Below are positions 54,090-63,318 of a stretch of 64,000 nucleotides of DNA, piece after piece (positions within the stretch are counted from its first letter, which is position 1; the number at the start of each line of letters is the position of its first letter). Below the pieces are notes generated by a model. That model ran no database searches, was not told where the DNA came from, and saw nothing but the letters and a program-made list of their open reading frames with translations. Origin of the DNA: UBA6059 sp965227155. Its GTDB lineage: Bacteria; Bacteroidota; Bacteroidia; Cytophagales; Cyclobacteriaceae. The stretch is from contig OZ245731.1 of the NCBI GenBank assembly GCA_965227155.1, forward strand, positions 3,658,001 through 3,722,000, in the 5' to 3' direction. The position numbers were made by a program, and so were the translations under genes.

Positions 54090-55496
54090 ATGAAAGAGTT
54101 TTTAGGTAGAGACTTCTTCCTTGAGAATAGCACTGCACTTAGTTTATACGAAAATTTTGCCCGGGATTTGCCCATTATCGATTATCACTGTCATCTTTCA
54201 CCCAAAGATATTGCAGAAGATAGGGTATTTGACTCCATAACGGATGCCTGGCTGGAGGGTGACCATTACAAATGGCGTGCCATGCGTGCTAATGGTGTAC
54301 ATGAAAGCTATATAACCGGAAATGCTGACCCTTTTGACAAGTTTAAGCAATGGGCCGCTACCGTACCATATACGGTTCGCAATCCACTTTATCATTGGAC
54401 ACACCTGGAACTCAGGCGGTATTTTGGTGTTGAAAAGCTATTGAATCTTGATACCTCTAATGAAATTTATGAAGAGGTAAATGAAAAGCTAACCACCCGT
54501 GAGTTTTCATGTCGGGCGCTTTTGCTCAAAATGAATGTAAAGATGGTTGGCACCACAGATGATCCGGCTGACGACCTAAATTATCACAAACAGCTACAGC
54601 AAGATGACTTTCCGATTCAGGTACTACCCACATTTAGACCGGATAAGCTGTACGCAATTGAAGACCCGGTAGATTACAATAGCTATTTGTCGAAGCTTGA
54701 AGGTATTACCCGTAAGTCAATCGAAAGTTTTGAAGACCTACTGGAAGCTACAAAATCCCGGATAGATTATTTTGACCAGGCAGGTTGCAGAGCTGCTGAC
54801 CATGGCCTGGAGCAGCTTTACCCGAATGCCGCCAATCTTAAATTAAGCAGGGATATCTTCATCAAAATACTAGAGGGTAAAAAGCCTACGCCTGATGAGG
54901 TCAAAACATTCAGAATGACTATGCTTATTGAGCTGGGTAAAATGTATGCGGACAAAGGTTGGGTACAGCAATTTCATTTGGGCGCTATCCGGAATAATAA
55001 TACAAGAATGCTCAAGCAGATTGGTGCTGATTCCGGATATGACTCGATAGGGGATTTCGCTCAGGTTAGTGGCTTGTCTTATTTGTTTAATGAGCTTAAT
55101 GAGGAAGATAAATTACCCAAAACCATTGTTTACAACCTCAATCCCGCCGACAATGAGGCTTTTGCCAGCATGGTAGGTAATTTCAATGATGGCATAGTAC
55201 CTGGTAAAATGCAATTTGGGTCCGGTTGGTGGTATCTCGACCAGAAAGATGGCATGGAAAAGCAGATGAATACGCTTTCCAACCTTGGCTTGTTAAGCCG
55301 GTTTGTAGGCATGCTTACAGATAGCAGGAGCTTTCTTTCCTTTCCCCGTCATGAGTATTTCCGTCGCATTTTATGCAACCTAATAGGTAAGGATATTGAA
55401 AATGGTGAGTTGCCCAATGACATTGAAATGTTGGGTTCACACATTCAAAACATATGTTATTACAATGCTAAATCTTATTTCAAATTAAATTTTTAA
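54090..55496 (+). CDS. uxaC: Glucuronate isomerase (uronate isomerase)
   Basis: Converts glucuronate to fructuronate (and galacturonate to tagaturonate). A 468-residue amidohydrolase-fold enzyme: the HxH-like metal motif is in IIDYHCHLSPKD near residue 30, followed by KMNVKMVGTTDDPADDL and QFHLGAIRNNNTRM. The C-terminus LPNDIEMLGSHIQNICYYNA is typical. Five bp after uxuA and 3 bp before kdgK. Its product needs fructuronate reductase before uxuA; the partial SDR at 63747 is a candidate. Confidence 0.95.
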   Translation: MKEFLGRDFFLENSTALSLYENFARDLPIIDYHCHLSPKDIAEDRVFDSITDAWLEGDHYKWRAMRANGVHESYITGNADPFDKFKQWAATVPYTVRNPLYHWTHLELRRYFGVEKLLNLDTSNEIYEEVNEKLTTREFSCRALLLKMNVKMVGTTDDPADDLNYHKQLQQDDFPIQVLPTFRPDKLYAIEDPVDYNSYLSKLEGITRKSIESFEDLLEATKSRIDYFDQAGCRAADHGLEQLYPNAANLKLSRDIFIKILEGKKPTPDEVKTFRMTMLIELGKMYADKGWVQQFHLGAIRNNNTRMLKQIGADSGYDSIGDFAQVSGLSYLFNELNEEDKLPKTIVYNLNPADNEAFASMVGNFNDGIVPGKMQFGSGWWYLDQKDGMEKQMNTLSNLGLLSRFVGMLTDSRSFLSFPRHEYFRRILCNLIGKDIENGELPNDIEMLGSHIQNICYYNAKSYFKLNF

Positions 55497-55499
55497 ATC

Positions 55500-56549
55500 A
55501 TGAATAAAAAGGTTGTCACCTTCGGAGAGATTATGCTCAGATTGGCCCCTCCCGGATTCCTAAGGTTTTCACAAGCCAATTCATTTGATGTTGTTTATGG
55601 AGGCGGAGAGTCCAATGTGGCTGTTTCGCTGGCCAACTATGGAGTAGATGTTGATTTTGTAACCCGGCTGCCGCAAAATGATATAGGGCAATGTGCCATG
55701 ATGGAAATGCGTAAGCGAGGGGTTAATACAGATAAAATTATTTGGGGTGGTGACAGACTGGGCATTTATTTTTTGGAGACCGGAGCTGTTTCCCGTGGTA
55801 GTAAAGTAGTCTATGACCGTGCCCACTCAGCCTTGTCAGAAATTCAGCCGGGCATGGTGGATTGGAAAAAGGTTTTTGAAGGTGCCGGCTGGTTTCATTG
55901 GACCGGTATCACACCGGCGGTTTCGCAGAGTGCGGCAGACACCTGCCTTGAGGCCGTAAAGGTAGCTGATGAAATGGGGTTGACCATTTCTACTGACCTC
56001 AACTACAGGGCGAAACTCTGGAAGTATTGTGATGGTGCTAAGCGGGAAGAAATTATGACCGAACTTACTTCACATTGTGATATCGTACTGGGTAATGAAG
56101 AGGATGCAGAAATGCATTTTGGCATCAAACCAGAAGGTATCAGTGTGCAGACCGAGGGGCACAACGTAAAGGCAGAGGCCTTCCTATCCGTTTGCCAGCA
56201 AATGATGGAGAAATTTCCTAAAGCCAAAAAGGTAATCACTACACTTAGAGGATCAATATCTGCCTCACACAACACCTGGGCAGGCGTATTGTACGATGGC
56301 AATAAAATGTATGAAACCCGTCAGTATCAGATTACTGATATCGTGGATAGAGTAGGTGGAGGGGATTCCTTCATGGGAGGGTTGATTTATAGCCTCATGA
56401 AATATGAGGGTGATGATCAAACTGCCCTGGACTTTGCTGTAGCTGCTTCCTGCTTGAAGCACACCATCAAGGGTGATGCTAATCTTGTGACTGTAGCAGA
56501 GGTAGAGAAGCTAATGGGTGGAGATGCATCCGGAAGGGTAGCACGATAA
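55500..56549 (+). CDS. kdgK: 2-dehydro-3-deoxygluconate kinase (PfkB family)
   Basis: Phosphorylates KDG to KDPG. The 349-residue ribokinase-fold protein starts MNKKVVTFGEIMLRLAPPG, has FDVVYGGGESNVAVSLANYG near residue 30 and the catalytic GGGDSFMGGLIYSL near residue 283, with the Asp base. A similar fold serves other sugar acids, but position between uxaC and the aldolase gene supports KDG. Three bp after uxaC. Confidence 0.9.
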   Translation: MNKKVVTFGEIMLRLAPPGFLRFSQANSFDVVYGGGESNVAVSLANYGVDVDFVTRLPQNDIGQCAMMEMRKRGVNTDKIIWGGDRLGIYFLETGAVSRGSKVVYDRAHSALSEIQPGMVDWKKVFEGAGWFHWTGITPAVSQSAADTCLEAVKVADEMGLTISTDLNYRAKLWKYCDGAKREEIMTELTSHCDIVLGNEEDAEMHFGIKPEGISVQTEGHNVKAEAFLSVCQQMMEKFPKAKKVITTLRGSISASHNTWAGVLYDGNKMYETRQYQITDIVDRVGGGDSFMGGLIYSLMKYEGDDQTALDFAVAASCLKHTIKGDANLVTVAEVEKLMGGDASGRVAR

Positions 56550-56601
56550 TTAAACTCAATATATCGATAAACGATAGCTGTTAGATTCAATATGAAAGCC
56601 T

Positions 56602-57813
56602 ATGCGTAAATCCGTAATTATCATATGTGGTGGTGGCCCTGCGCCGGGCATCAATACGGTAATTGCTACGGTTGCGAAGGTTTTTTTGGCTGATGGCTAT
56701 CGGGTATTGGGAATCAATCATGGCTATAAGGGTCTTTTTTCTGAGGTGCCTGAAATTAAGGAGTTTGATTTTGACCATGCCGACAGGATAGCCAACAGAG
56801 GCGGGTCTACTTTGATCATGTCAAGGTTTAAGCCTACTGAAGCCGATATGAACACCCGCATTTTTGAAAAGGAAAATGCCAAACTATTGGTCACTATTGG
56901 CGGTGATGATACGGCATCAACGGCCAATCGGGTTACAAAATTTCTGGCGTCTCAGAATGTCCACATCAGCAATATCCATGTGCCCAAAACGATTGATAAC
57001 GATCTGCCCCTGCCTGACCGAAACCCTACTTTCGGTTTTCATAGTGCCAAAGATGAAGGGGTAAGGATTGGCAATACTGTATATGAGGATGCCCGAACTG
57101 CCAGACAATGGTTTGTGGTTTCTACCATGGGTCGATCTGCAGGGCATCTTGCTTTTGGCATAGCCACAGGTTGCCATTTTCCTATGATGATTATCCCTGA
57201 GATGTTTGACAGAACCAGGGTCACACTGCAAAAAATCATTAACCTGATTGTTTCCTCCATTCTGAAACGCAAAGTGCTGGGTATAGAGTATGGAGTGGCT
57301 TTGGTTAGTGAGGGTGTTTTTCATTCCCTCGATATTGAAGAGTTAAAAGATGCTGGCATAGATTTTACTTATGATGATCACGGGCACCCTGAGCTGGGTA
57401 ATGTTTCTAAATCACACATTTTTAATGTTTTACTCCAGCAAAAGCTTTCTCACTTAAACCTGAAGGTAAAGAGCAGACCGATAGAGATCGGCTATGAGCT
57501 TCGGTGTGCCAGGCCAATCGGGTTTGACCTTACACTCTGTTCGCTTTTGGGCCTTGGCGTGAAAAAGCTATTTGATGAAGGTAAGAGTGGCTGCATAGTA
57601 AGTGCGAATTCCACAGGTGATATTACACCACTTTATCTGTCTGATTTTGAAAAAGAAGGTAAAATACCCCCACGGCTGGTTGATATCAATTCACAAATAG
57701 CACAGCTGTTTTTTAGCAGCATGCATTTTCTTAAAGAAGAGGATTATGAAAAAGCAAAGCAATGTGTAAATGATCCTACTGAGTTTTATTTCAAACAAAT
57801 CTTAAATTGGTAG
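56602..57813 (+). CDS. Pyrophosphate-type 6-phosphofructokinase
   Basis: A 403-residue PfkA-superfamily enzyme interconverting fructose-6-phosphate and fructose-1,6-bisphosphate. The two residues that separate ATP- from PPi-dependent enzymes are both of the PPi type: Asp103 in GGDD (Gly in ATP enzymes, GGDG) and Lys129 in PKTIDND (Gly in ATP enzymes, PGTIDND). The PPi reaction is reversible, so it could also serve gluconeogenesis from uronates. It sits between kdgK and kdgA, an unusual place because the KDG pathway does not need it. One base before kdgA. Confidence 0.85.
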   Translation: MRKSVIIICGGGPAPGINTVIATVAKVFLADGYRVLGINHGYKGLFSEVPEIKEFDFDHADRIANRGGSTLIMSRFKPTEADMNTRIFEKENAKLLVTIGGDDTASTANRVTKFLASQNVHISNIHVPKTIDNDLPLPDRNPTFGFHSAKDEGVRIGNTVYEDARTARQWFVVSTMGRSAGHLAFGIATGCHFPMMIIPEMFDRTRVTLQKIINLIVSSILKRKVLGIEYGVALVSEGVFHSLDIEELKDAGIDFTYDDHGHPELGNVSKSHIFNVLLQQKLSHLNLKVKSRPIEIGYELRCARPIGFDLTLCSLLGLGVKKLFDEGKSGCIVSANSTGDITPLYLSDFEKEGKIPPRLVDINSQIAQLFFSSMHFLKEEDYEKAKQCVNDPTEFYFKQILNW

Positions 57814-57814
57814 T

Positions 57815-58486
57815 ATGGCAAGGTTCACTAGAATAGATGTTGTAATCAAAATGAAGGAGACTGGCATGGTGCCGGTTTTCTACAATGCAGATATAGAAGT
57901 TTGTAAAAATGTACTCAAAGCCTGCTATGATGGAGGTGTGAGGGTATTTGAGTTTACCAACAGGGGCGATTTTGCGCATGAGGTGTTTGGGCAACTGATG
58001 AAATATGCTGCTGAAGATTGCCCTGAAATGATGCTCGGGGTAGGTTCAGTGATAGACGGGCCAACCACCTCATTGTATTTGCAGATGGGTGCCAACTTCA
58101 TTGTTTCACCAATAATTGATGAAGAGATGGCCAGAATGTGTAACAAGCGTAAGGTCGCCTGGAGCCCTGGCTGTGGTTCTGTGACAGAGATTGTAAAGGC
58201 ACATGAACTGGGATCGGAGGTTGTTAAAATTTTTCCCGGCTCACAGGTAGGAGGCCCAGCCTTCGTAAAAGCTGTACGTGGACCATTTCCTTATGCCTCG
58301 ATCATGCCTACCGGAGGAGTCTCGCCGGATGAGGCCAATCTGAAAGGTTGGATAGAAGCAGGGGTGCATTGTGTAGGCATGGGCTCGCAGCTTTTTCCCA
58401 AAGAGATATTGGCAAATAAAGACTACAGCGCCATTACAGCCAAATGCAAAGATGCATTGGCTATCATTAAAAAATTAAGAGCTTAA
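57815..58486 (+). CDS. kdgA: 2-dehydro-3-deoxy-phosphogluconate (KDPG) aldolase
   Basis: Splits KDPG to pyruvate and glyceraldehyde-3-phosphate, the last step of the locus. The 223-residue class I aldolase has GMVPVFYNADIEV at the N-terminus, GVGSVIDGPTT, SPGCGSVTEI and the Schiff-base lysine in EVVKIFPGSQVGG, then MPTGGVSPDE. Translation starts one base after the phosphofructokinase stop. Five bp before the TRAP substrate-binding gene. Confidence 0.93.
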   Translation: MARFTRIDVVIKMKETGMVPVFYNADIEVCKNVLKACYDGGVRVFEFTNRGDFAHEVFGQLMKYAAEDCPEMMLGVGSVIDGPTTSLYLQMGANFIVSPIIDEEMARMCNKRKVAWSPGCGSVTEIVKAHELGSEVVKIFPGSQVGGPAFVKAVRGPFPYASIMPTGGVSPDEANLKGWIEAGVHCVGMGSQLFPKEILANKDYSAITAKCKDALAIIKKLRA

Positions 58487-58491
58487 AGCTA

Positions 58492-59478
58492 ATGGTTAAG
58501 CAATTACACTGGTTTTTGGTATTCCTTTGGTTGGCCACCGGATGCGCCTCCAATACAAAAATTGATGAGATCAAGCTGGCCCATGGGCTCACAGAAGACC
58601 ATGCGGTGCACAAAGGTATGGTTGACTTTGCCAACAGGGTTTATGATAAATCCGGTGGTACATTGCGCATTAAAATATATGCCAATGGTCAGCTGGGTTC
58701 TGAAAGCCAATGTCTCGAATTGCTTCAAATCGGAAGCCTGGGTATAACAAAAGTATCTGCTGCAGTGATGGAGAGCTTTGCACCACAGTTCAAAGTATTG
58801 GGCATACCCTATATTTTTAACAGTGACGCACATCGCTATGCTGTATATGATGGAGAGGTAGGCAATGCAATCCTTGATTCCGGTAAGGAATATTGGCTCA
58901 AAGGTCTTTGCTTTTATGATGCGGGCAGTAGAAGTTTTTATACTACGGATAAACCAATCAGAACAGCCGATGATCTCAAGAACATGAAGATCAGGGTGAT
59001 GAAGAGTATTACGGCAAATAAGATGATCCGTGAAATGGGTGGCGTACCAGTACCCATTGCCTGGGGAGAACTATACACCGCTCTACAGCAGGGCGTTGTG
59101 GATGGTGCAGAGAATAATCCACCTTCTTTTCATTTATCCCGGCATTATGAAACCAGTAAATACTATACGCTTGACAAGCATACCTCAATTCCTGATGTAT
59201 TGGTGATCAGTACGATTGTTTGGGATCGACTCACACCTGAACAACAAAAATGGGTAGCTGATGCGGCCAAGGAATCAGTCATCCCTCAACGCCAATTCTG
59301 GCAGGAATCTGAGGAGGAGAGTTTAGCCATTGTAAGGGAAGCAGGCATTGAAATAATTGAGCCCGATCTTGCGAGTTTTCAGGAGTCTACCCGGTCTATC
59401 GTAGAGGAGTTTAAGGAGGATGAAGAGCTTCTTCCATTAATCAATCAAATCTTAAGAATTGATGCGGACAACAATTGA
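58492..59478 (+). CDS. dctP: TRAP transporter substrate-binding protein, lipid-anchored
   Basis: Binds a carboxylate, here probably a uronate, outside the inner membrane. The 328-residue DctP-type protein has VHKGMVDFANRVYDKSGGTL and AWGELYTALQQGVVDGAENN, which are family signatures. Its signal ends in FLWLATGC followed by ASN, a lipobox, so the mature protein should be a lipoprotein rather than the usual free periplasmic binder. It overlaps dctQ by 17 bp. Confidence 0.93.
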   Translation: MVKQLHWFLVFLWLATGCASNTKIDEIKLAHGLTEDHAVHKGMVDFANRVYDKSGGTLRIKIYANGQLGSESQCLELLQIGSLGITKVSAAVMESFAPQFKVLGIPYIFNSDAHRYAVYDGEVGNAILDSGKEYWLKGLCFYDAGSRSFYTTDKPIRTADDLKNMKIRVMKSITANKMIREMGGVPVPIAWGELYTALQQGVVDGAENNPPSFHLSRHYETSKYYTLDKHTSIPDVLVISTIVWDRLTPEQQKWVADAAKESVIPQRQFWQESEEESLAIVREAGIEIIEPDLASFQESTRSIVEEFKEDEELLPLINQILRIDADNN

Positions 59479-59938
59479 TAAAGTTTTAAAAGGTATGCTG
59501 GCATTGCTGATGATCATTATGGTCTTCAGTACGCTGTTACAGGTTTTTGCCCGTATGCTATCCCTCAACATCCTCTTTACTGAGGAGCTTACCAATTATT
59601 CTATGATGTGGGTAACCTTATTTGGATCCGCATATGCTTTTGGTGTGCAAAAGCACATTGCCATAGATGCACTAAAAGCTGTACTCAAAAAAGAGTTGAA
59701 ATGGAAGCTGGAGATACTGGTTGAATTGATCATAGCACTTTTTGCAGTTCTGATCCTTATTCTAGGAGGGAGTTGGTTTGTATATATCACCTTTAAATTA
59801 GGTCAGGTGTCTTCGGTGATACAGGTACCTAAGGGCTGGATCTATCTGGCTTTGCCCGTTAGTGGTGTAATCATACTGGTATATAATGCTTTGAATATTT
59901 CAGACACCTTTAAAAATCGGATGAATGAGCCTGGTTGA
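59462..59938 (+). CDS. dctQ: TRAP transporter small permease
   Basis: A 158-residue membrane protein with four hydrophobic segments (residues ~10-32, 45-64, 85-107, 122-145), the DctQ layout. I take ATG 59462 (MRTTIDKVLKGML); a TTG three bases earlier is less likely. Motif FTEELTNYSMMWVTLFGSA is typical. It overlaps dctP at the start and dctM at the end (14 bp), so all three are cotranslated. Confidence 0.92.
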   Translation: MRTTIDKVLKGMLALLMIIMVFSTLLQVFARMLSLNILFTEELTNYSMMWVTLFGSAYAFGVQKHIAIDALKAVLKKELKWKLEILVELIIALFAVLILILGGSWFVYITFKLGQVSSVIQVPKGWIYLALPVSGVIILVYNALNISDTFKNRMNEPG

Positions 59939-61220
59939 AATTGCAGTTTTAGTAATACTATTTGTGACCTTGCTGACGCTGGGTGTTCCTATCACAGTCA
60001 GCCTGACGCTTTCTGCTGTGTTTACATTGTCCATCAATGTTTTATTCGTTTCTTCAGCCACTACGGTAGCACAGCGCATGATCAATGGTCTGGATAGTTT
60101 TACTCTGCTGGCGATTCCATTTTTTATACTGGCAGGGCAAATCATGAATAGCGGTGGCATTGCGGCCCGGCTAATAGAGTTTGCCAAAGCGCTAGTGGGA
60201 CCGCTAAGAGGAGGGCTCATCTTTGTGAATATCATTGCCTGTACTTTATTTGGGGCTATTTCAGGTTCTGCAGCTGCGGCTGCATCAGCGGTGGGGGCGA
60301 TCCTCACCGGTAAGATGGAGGAAGAAGGCTATGACAAAGGCTTCACAACTGCCGCTAATGTTACTTCAGCTACCACAGGTTTATTAATTCCACCCAGTAA
60401 TGTGCTTATAGTATATTCACTAGCTGCGGGTGGCCTGTCTATTGGCGCATTATTTATTGCAGGATACCTTCCCGGTATTCTGATGAGTGTAGCTATTATG
60501 GTGGTCAGCTATATTTATGCTGTAAGAAAAGGCTACCCAAAGGGTCAAAACTGGCAGATTCAGCTCATCTGGAGAAGTTTCGTAAGAGCATTTCCCAGTT
60601 TATTGTTATTGGTAGTGGTTATGGGAGGTATAGTGGCCGGCATTTTCACTGCCACCGAAGCAAGTGCTATCGCTGTGCTTTACACTATGCTGCTGGCACT
60701 CTTTTATGGCGAGCTCAATAAGGAAAAAGCGATTTCCATTTTGGTACAGAGCAGTACCACCACAGCTATAGTTTTATTGCTGGTTGCTACCTCAACCGCT
60801 ATGAGCTGGATTATGAGTTATGGGGATTTACCACAGTCTATTTCAGAATACCTTTTGTCTATTACAAGTGATCCCATTATTGTTTTGATCCTGATTAATG
60901 TGTTGCTGCTTTTGGTAGGGATTTTTATGGACATTACGCCGGCTGTGCTGATTTTCACACCCATTTTCCTTCCGGTTGTTCAGTCGTTTGGTATTGACCC
61001 TATTCATTTTGGTATCATCATGGTCTTAAACCTTTGTATAGGGCTGTGTACGCCACCGGTGGGGAACTTACTTTTTGTAGGCGCAAGTGTAGCTAACATA
61101 CCTTTTCAAAAGGTGCTTCGTCCCATGCTACCTATTTATGCCGCGATGATTATAGTGCTGGCTTTAATTATAATGATACCGAAGCTTAGCCTGTGGTTAC
61201 CGCAGTTGGTTGGCTATTAA
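59925..61220 (+). CDS. dctM: TRAP transporter large permease
   Basis: Sodium-driven transport subunit: 431 residues with about 12 hydrophobic segments. DctM signatures are visible: SFTLLAIPFFILAGQIMNSGG, GAISGSAAAAASAVGAI, TTGLLIPPSNVLIVYSLAAG, FMDITPAVLIFTPIFLPV and LGLCTPPVGNLLFVG-like (GLCTPPVGNLLFVG). Last gene of the cluster; its stop is 31 bp from the convergent lacI stop. Confidence 0.95.
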   Translation: MSLVEIAVLVILFVTLLTLGVPITVSLTLSAVFTLSINVLFVSSATTVAQRMINGLDSFTLLAIPFFILAGQIMNSGGIAARLIEFAKALVGPLRGGLIFVNIIACTLFGAISGSAAAAASAVGAILTGKMEEEGYDKGFTTAANVTSATTGLLIPPSNVLIVYSLAAGGLSIGALFIAGYLPGILMSVAIMVVSYIYAVRKGYPKGQNWQIQLIWRSFVRAFPSLLLLVVVMGGIVAGIFTATEASAIAVLYTMLLALFYGELNKEKAISILVQSSTTTAIVLLLVATSTAMSWIMSYGDLPQSISEYLLSITSDPIIVLILINVLLLLVGIFMDITPAVLIFTPIFLPVVQSFGIDPIHFGIIMVLNLCIGLCTPPVGNLLFVGASVANIPFQKVLRPMLPIYAAMIIVLALIIMIPKLSLWLPQLVGY

Positions 61221-61251
61221 ACTTGAAGTGCAATGTCATAAAGTGTCAGTA

Positions 61252-62274
61252 TTAGTGAATTCTCCTTGTAGATTCCCTCAGGATCAATTTGCTGGGTACT
61301 ATGCGTTTCTCGGAAATAGGGTTATCCAGCTTCACTTCCTTGATTAATAGTTCGGCAGCTATTCTTCCCAATTCAAAGGCCGGGATTTCAATAGTGGAAA
61401 GTGATGGCTCGGTAAATGCTGTGAAATAATCATTATTGAATCCTATCACACAGATATCGTTTGGAATCTTAAGCCCTCTTGACTTTATGGTATGCATCAT
61501 TTCCAGTGCACCCTGATCATTGATAGCAAAAACACCATCGGGTGGATTGGGGAGATCAAGGAGGTGATTGGTATATTCTTTCACATTGGTAGCAGTGTAA
61601 GATGAAAAGATAATCAGGTCTTCATCTACAGGTATATTATGATTAATCAATGCATCCTGGTAACCTTTGAGTCTCCACCGGCTGTTGTGAAGGTTAGTTG
61701 GTCCGGAGATTCGGGCAATTCTTTTGCAGCCCATCTCAATGAGGTGTTTTGTGGCATTATAAGCCGCCTCATAATTATCTGAAAGCACTTTAGGTGTTTC
61801 CAAACTATCAACAATTCTATCAAAGAATACCAGAGGAACCCCCTTATCAATAATCTTTTGAAAAGGCCTTTCAGAGGCAGTTTCTCTCGATACAGAAATG
61901 ATAATACCATCCACAAGGCTGTTGAGGAGTGTCTGAATATTATTGTGCTCAATTTGTTGTGATTCATTGCTTTGACACACCATAATGTTATAGCCATGTC
62001 GGCTAGCCTCATCCTGAATGCCTCCGATAGCTTTAGAAAAGAATCGGTTAACCGTTTCCGGTATGATCACACCGATGATATGTGTTTGCTTCTTTCTTAG
62101 GCTGAGCGCAATGGAATTGGGTTGATAGTCTAACTGCTGCGCCAGTTCCAATACAGCCTCCTTGGTTTTGGGATTTACATCTGAGTGTCCTGTGAGTGCA
62201 CGGGAAACTGTAGAGGTCGAAATGCCTAGTTTCTTGGCAATGTCTTTAATGGTTACTGTGTTACTGCGCAGCAT
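61252..62274 (-). CDS. LacI-family transcriptional regulator of the uronate locus
   Basis: A 340-residue regulator with N-terminal helix-turn-helix and hinge helix (TIKDIAKKLGISTSTVSRAL; LDYQPNSIALSLRKK) and a periplasmic-binding-protein-like effector domain (HIIGVIIPETVNRFFSKAI; GVFAINDQGALEMM). I use ATG 62274; TTG 62289 would add five residues inside a palindrome. It is convergent with the TRAP genes. KDG or a related uronate is the likely effector, from context. A 17-bp palindrome overlaps its start region. Confidence 0.92.
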   Translation of the reverse strand: MLRSNTVTIKDIAKKLGISTSTVSRALTGHSDVNPKTKEAVLELAQQLDYQPNSIALSLRKKQTHIIGVIIPETVNRFFSKAIGGIQDEASRHGYNIMVCQSNESQQIEHNNIQTLLNSLVDGIIISVSRETASERPFQKIIDKGVPLVFFDRIVDSLETPKVLSDNYEAAYNATKHLIEMGCKRIARISGPTNLHNSRWRLKGYQDALINHNIPVDEDLIIFSSYTATNVKEYTNHLLDLPNPPDGVFAINDQGALEMMHTIKSRGLKIPNDICVIGFNNDYFTAFTEPSLSTIEIPAFELGRIAAELLIKEVKLDNPISEKRIVPSKLILRESTRRIH

Positions 62275-62275
62275 A

Positions 62276-62292
62276 ATTTTGATCGTCAAAAT
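62276..62292. promoter_or_regulatory. Operator-like palindrome at the lacI start
   Basis: ATTTTGA-TCG-TCAAAAT, perfect 7-bp arms, ending one base from the lacI ATG. Suggests autoregulation. Confidence 0.45.
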
Positions 62293-62365
62293 AGGAAGAT
62301 CTACTCAAAACCTCAATTCGGATTTTTATAGTCATTTATTAGTCGATGTAAAGGTAATGAAAAAT

Positions 62366-62391
62366 TGGGCACGTTCCCGGTAACGTGCCCA
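62366..62391. promoter_or_regulatory. Strong inverted repeat between lacI and the sigma factor gene
   Basis: TGGGCACGTT (62366-62375) and AACGTGCCCA (62382-62391), perfect 10-bp arms with a 6-nt centre. It may be an operator. A minus-strand T-run follows, so a terminator is also possible, but no gene on that strand lies upstream within the window. Confidence 0.5.
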
Positions 62392-62504
62392 TTAAATATT
62401 CGTAAAATTTGACCTCAAAAGGCATTAAAATTTTACTTATATTCATTATAATAGTATTGTATAACAAAAATCATAAAGGATAAAACAAGCAAATCTGTCT
62501 GATC

Positions 62505-63104
62505 ATGATACTTGCAGCGAACCCCATCTTAAGTGAAAATTTGAAAATAAGGAGAGATGAGATTGACTTATTAATCAGAAAGTTTTTACACAGCGGGGAG
62601 GAGGAAGTCTTTAACCAACTCTTTAGAAAGACCTATGCACCGTTGTGCCATTTTGCGCTCAAAGTGGTTCATGAAAAGTCAGCTGCGGAGGAGGTAGTGA
62701 GCGATGTTTTCTTAAAACTTTGGAGAAATAGAAAACTCATAGAAATCAATACATCTGCAAAGTCCTATTTATACACTGCTGTACGAAACAAGTCATTGGA
62801 TTTTCTACGCAAGGAAAAAAAGAATGCTAACCTCCAATGTATCACTCAGGCTGCACATTTTGAAGATATGAACATTACAGCTCTGGATATGCTGGCTTAC
62901 GAAGATATTAATGGTAAGGTGCAAAAAGCAATGTGCGAGTTGCCACCCAAATGCCAGGAGATTTTCAGGTTGAGCAGGGAGCAGGGGCTCAAATATGCTG
63001 AAATCGCCGATCAGCTTCAGCTTTCTATCAAAACTATCGAAACACAGATGGGAAGGGCTTTAAAGCATATGAAGCAAAGACTCAGCTATTTAAATGTTTC
63101 GTAA
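62505..63104 (+). CDS. ECF-type RNA polymerase sigma factor
   Basis: A 199-residue sigma-70 family factor of the extracytoplasmic type. Region 2 is at residues ~20-95 (FNQLFRKTYAPLCHFALKVV; ASKSYLYTAVRNKSLDFLRK-like run), region 4 at ~145-195 (CELPPKCQEIFRLSREQGLK; AEIADQLQLSIKTIETQMGR). Bacteroidota factors of this kind usually precede a FecR-type anti-sigma gene and a SusC/SusD pair. Here only a 70-residue FecR-like fragment follows, after 214 bp. Start at ATG 62505. Confidence 0.93.
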   Translation: MILAANPILSENLKIRRDEIDLLIRKFLHSGEEEVFNQLFRKTYAPLCHFALKVVHEKSAAEEVVSDVFLKLWRNRKLIEINTSAKSYLYTAVRNKSLDFLRKEKKNANLQCITQAAHFEDMNITALDMLAYEDINGKVQKAMCELPPKCQEIFRLSREQGLKYAEIADQLQLSIKTIETQMGRALKHMKQRLSYLNVS

Positions 63105-63156
63105 AAGTGTGCTGCTTGCTATTGATCTCACAGATTTCAATCCAATTTTCTCTTTG

Positions 63157-63182
63157 AACTAGAACTTATTGATGTTCTAGTT
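63157..63182. repeat. Inverted repeat after the sigma factor gene
   Basis: AACTAGAAC (63157-63165) and GTTCTAGTT (63174-63182): perfect 9-bp arms, 8-nt loop. No T-run follows, so a terminator is doubtful; an operator is possible. Confidence 0.45.
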
Positions 63183-63318
63183 ACAAGTGAATAGTCTTCT
63201 TACTTACCTTTCAAATTAAGCGGATAAAAAGCTGGCCTTTCTTTTCTACCAAGCATGTAATGTTAATACTTCAGTTAGGGGTATATTAACATACAAGTCG
63301 TCATAGTTTTATAATACT

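Noticed and set aside
62366..62391. Terminator on the minus strand
   Set aside because: A T-run follows, but no minus-strand gene lies upstream of it in the window; an operator fits equally well, so it is listed as regulatory.
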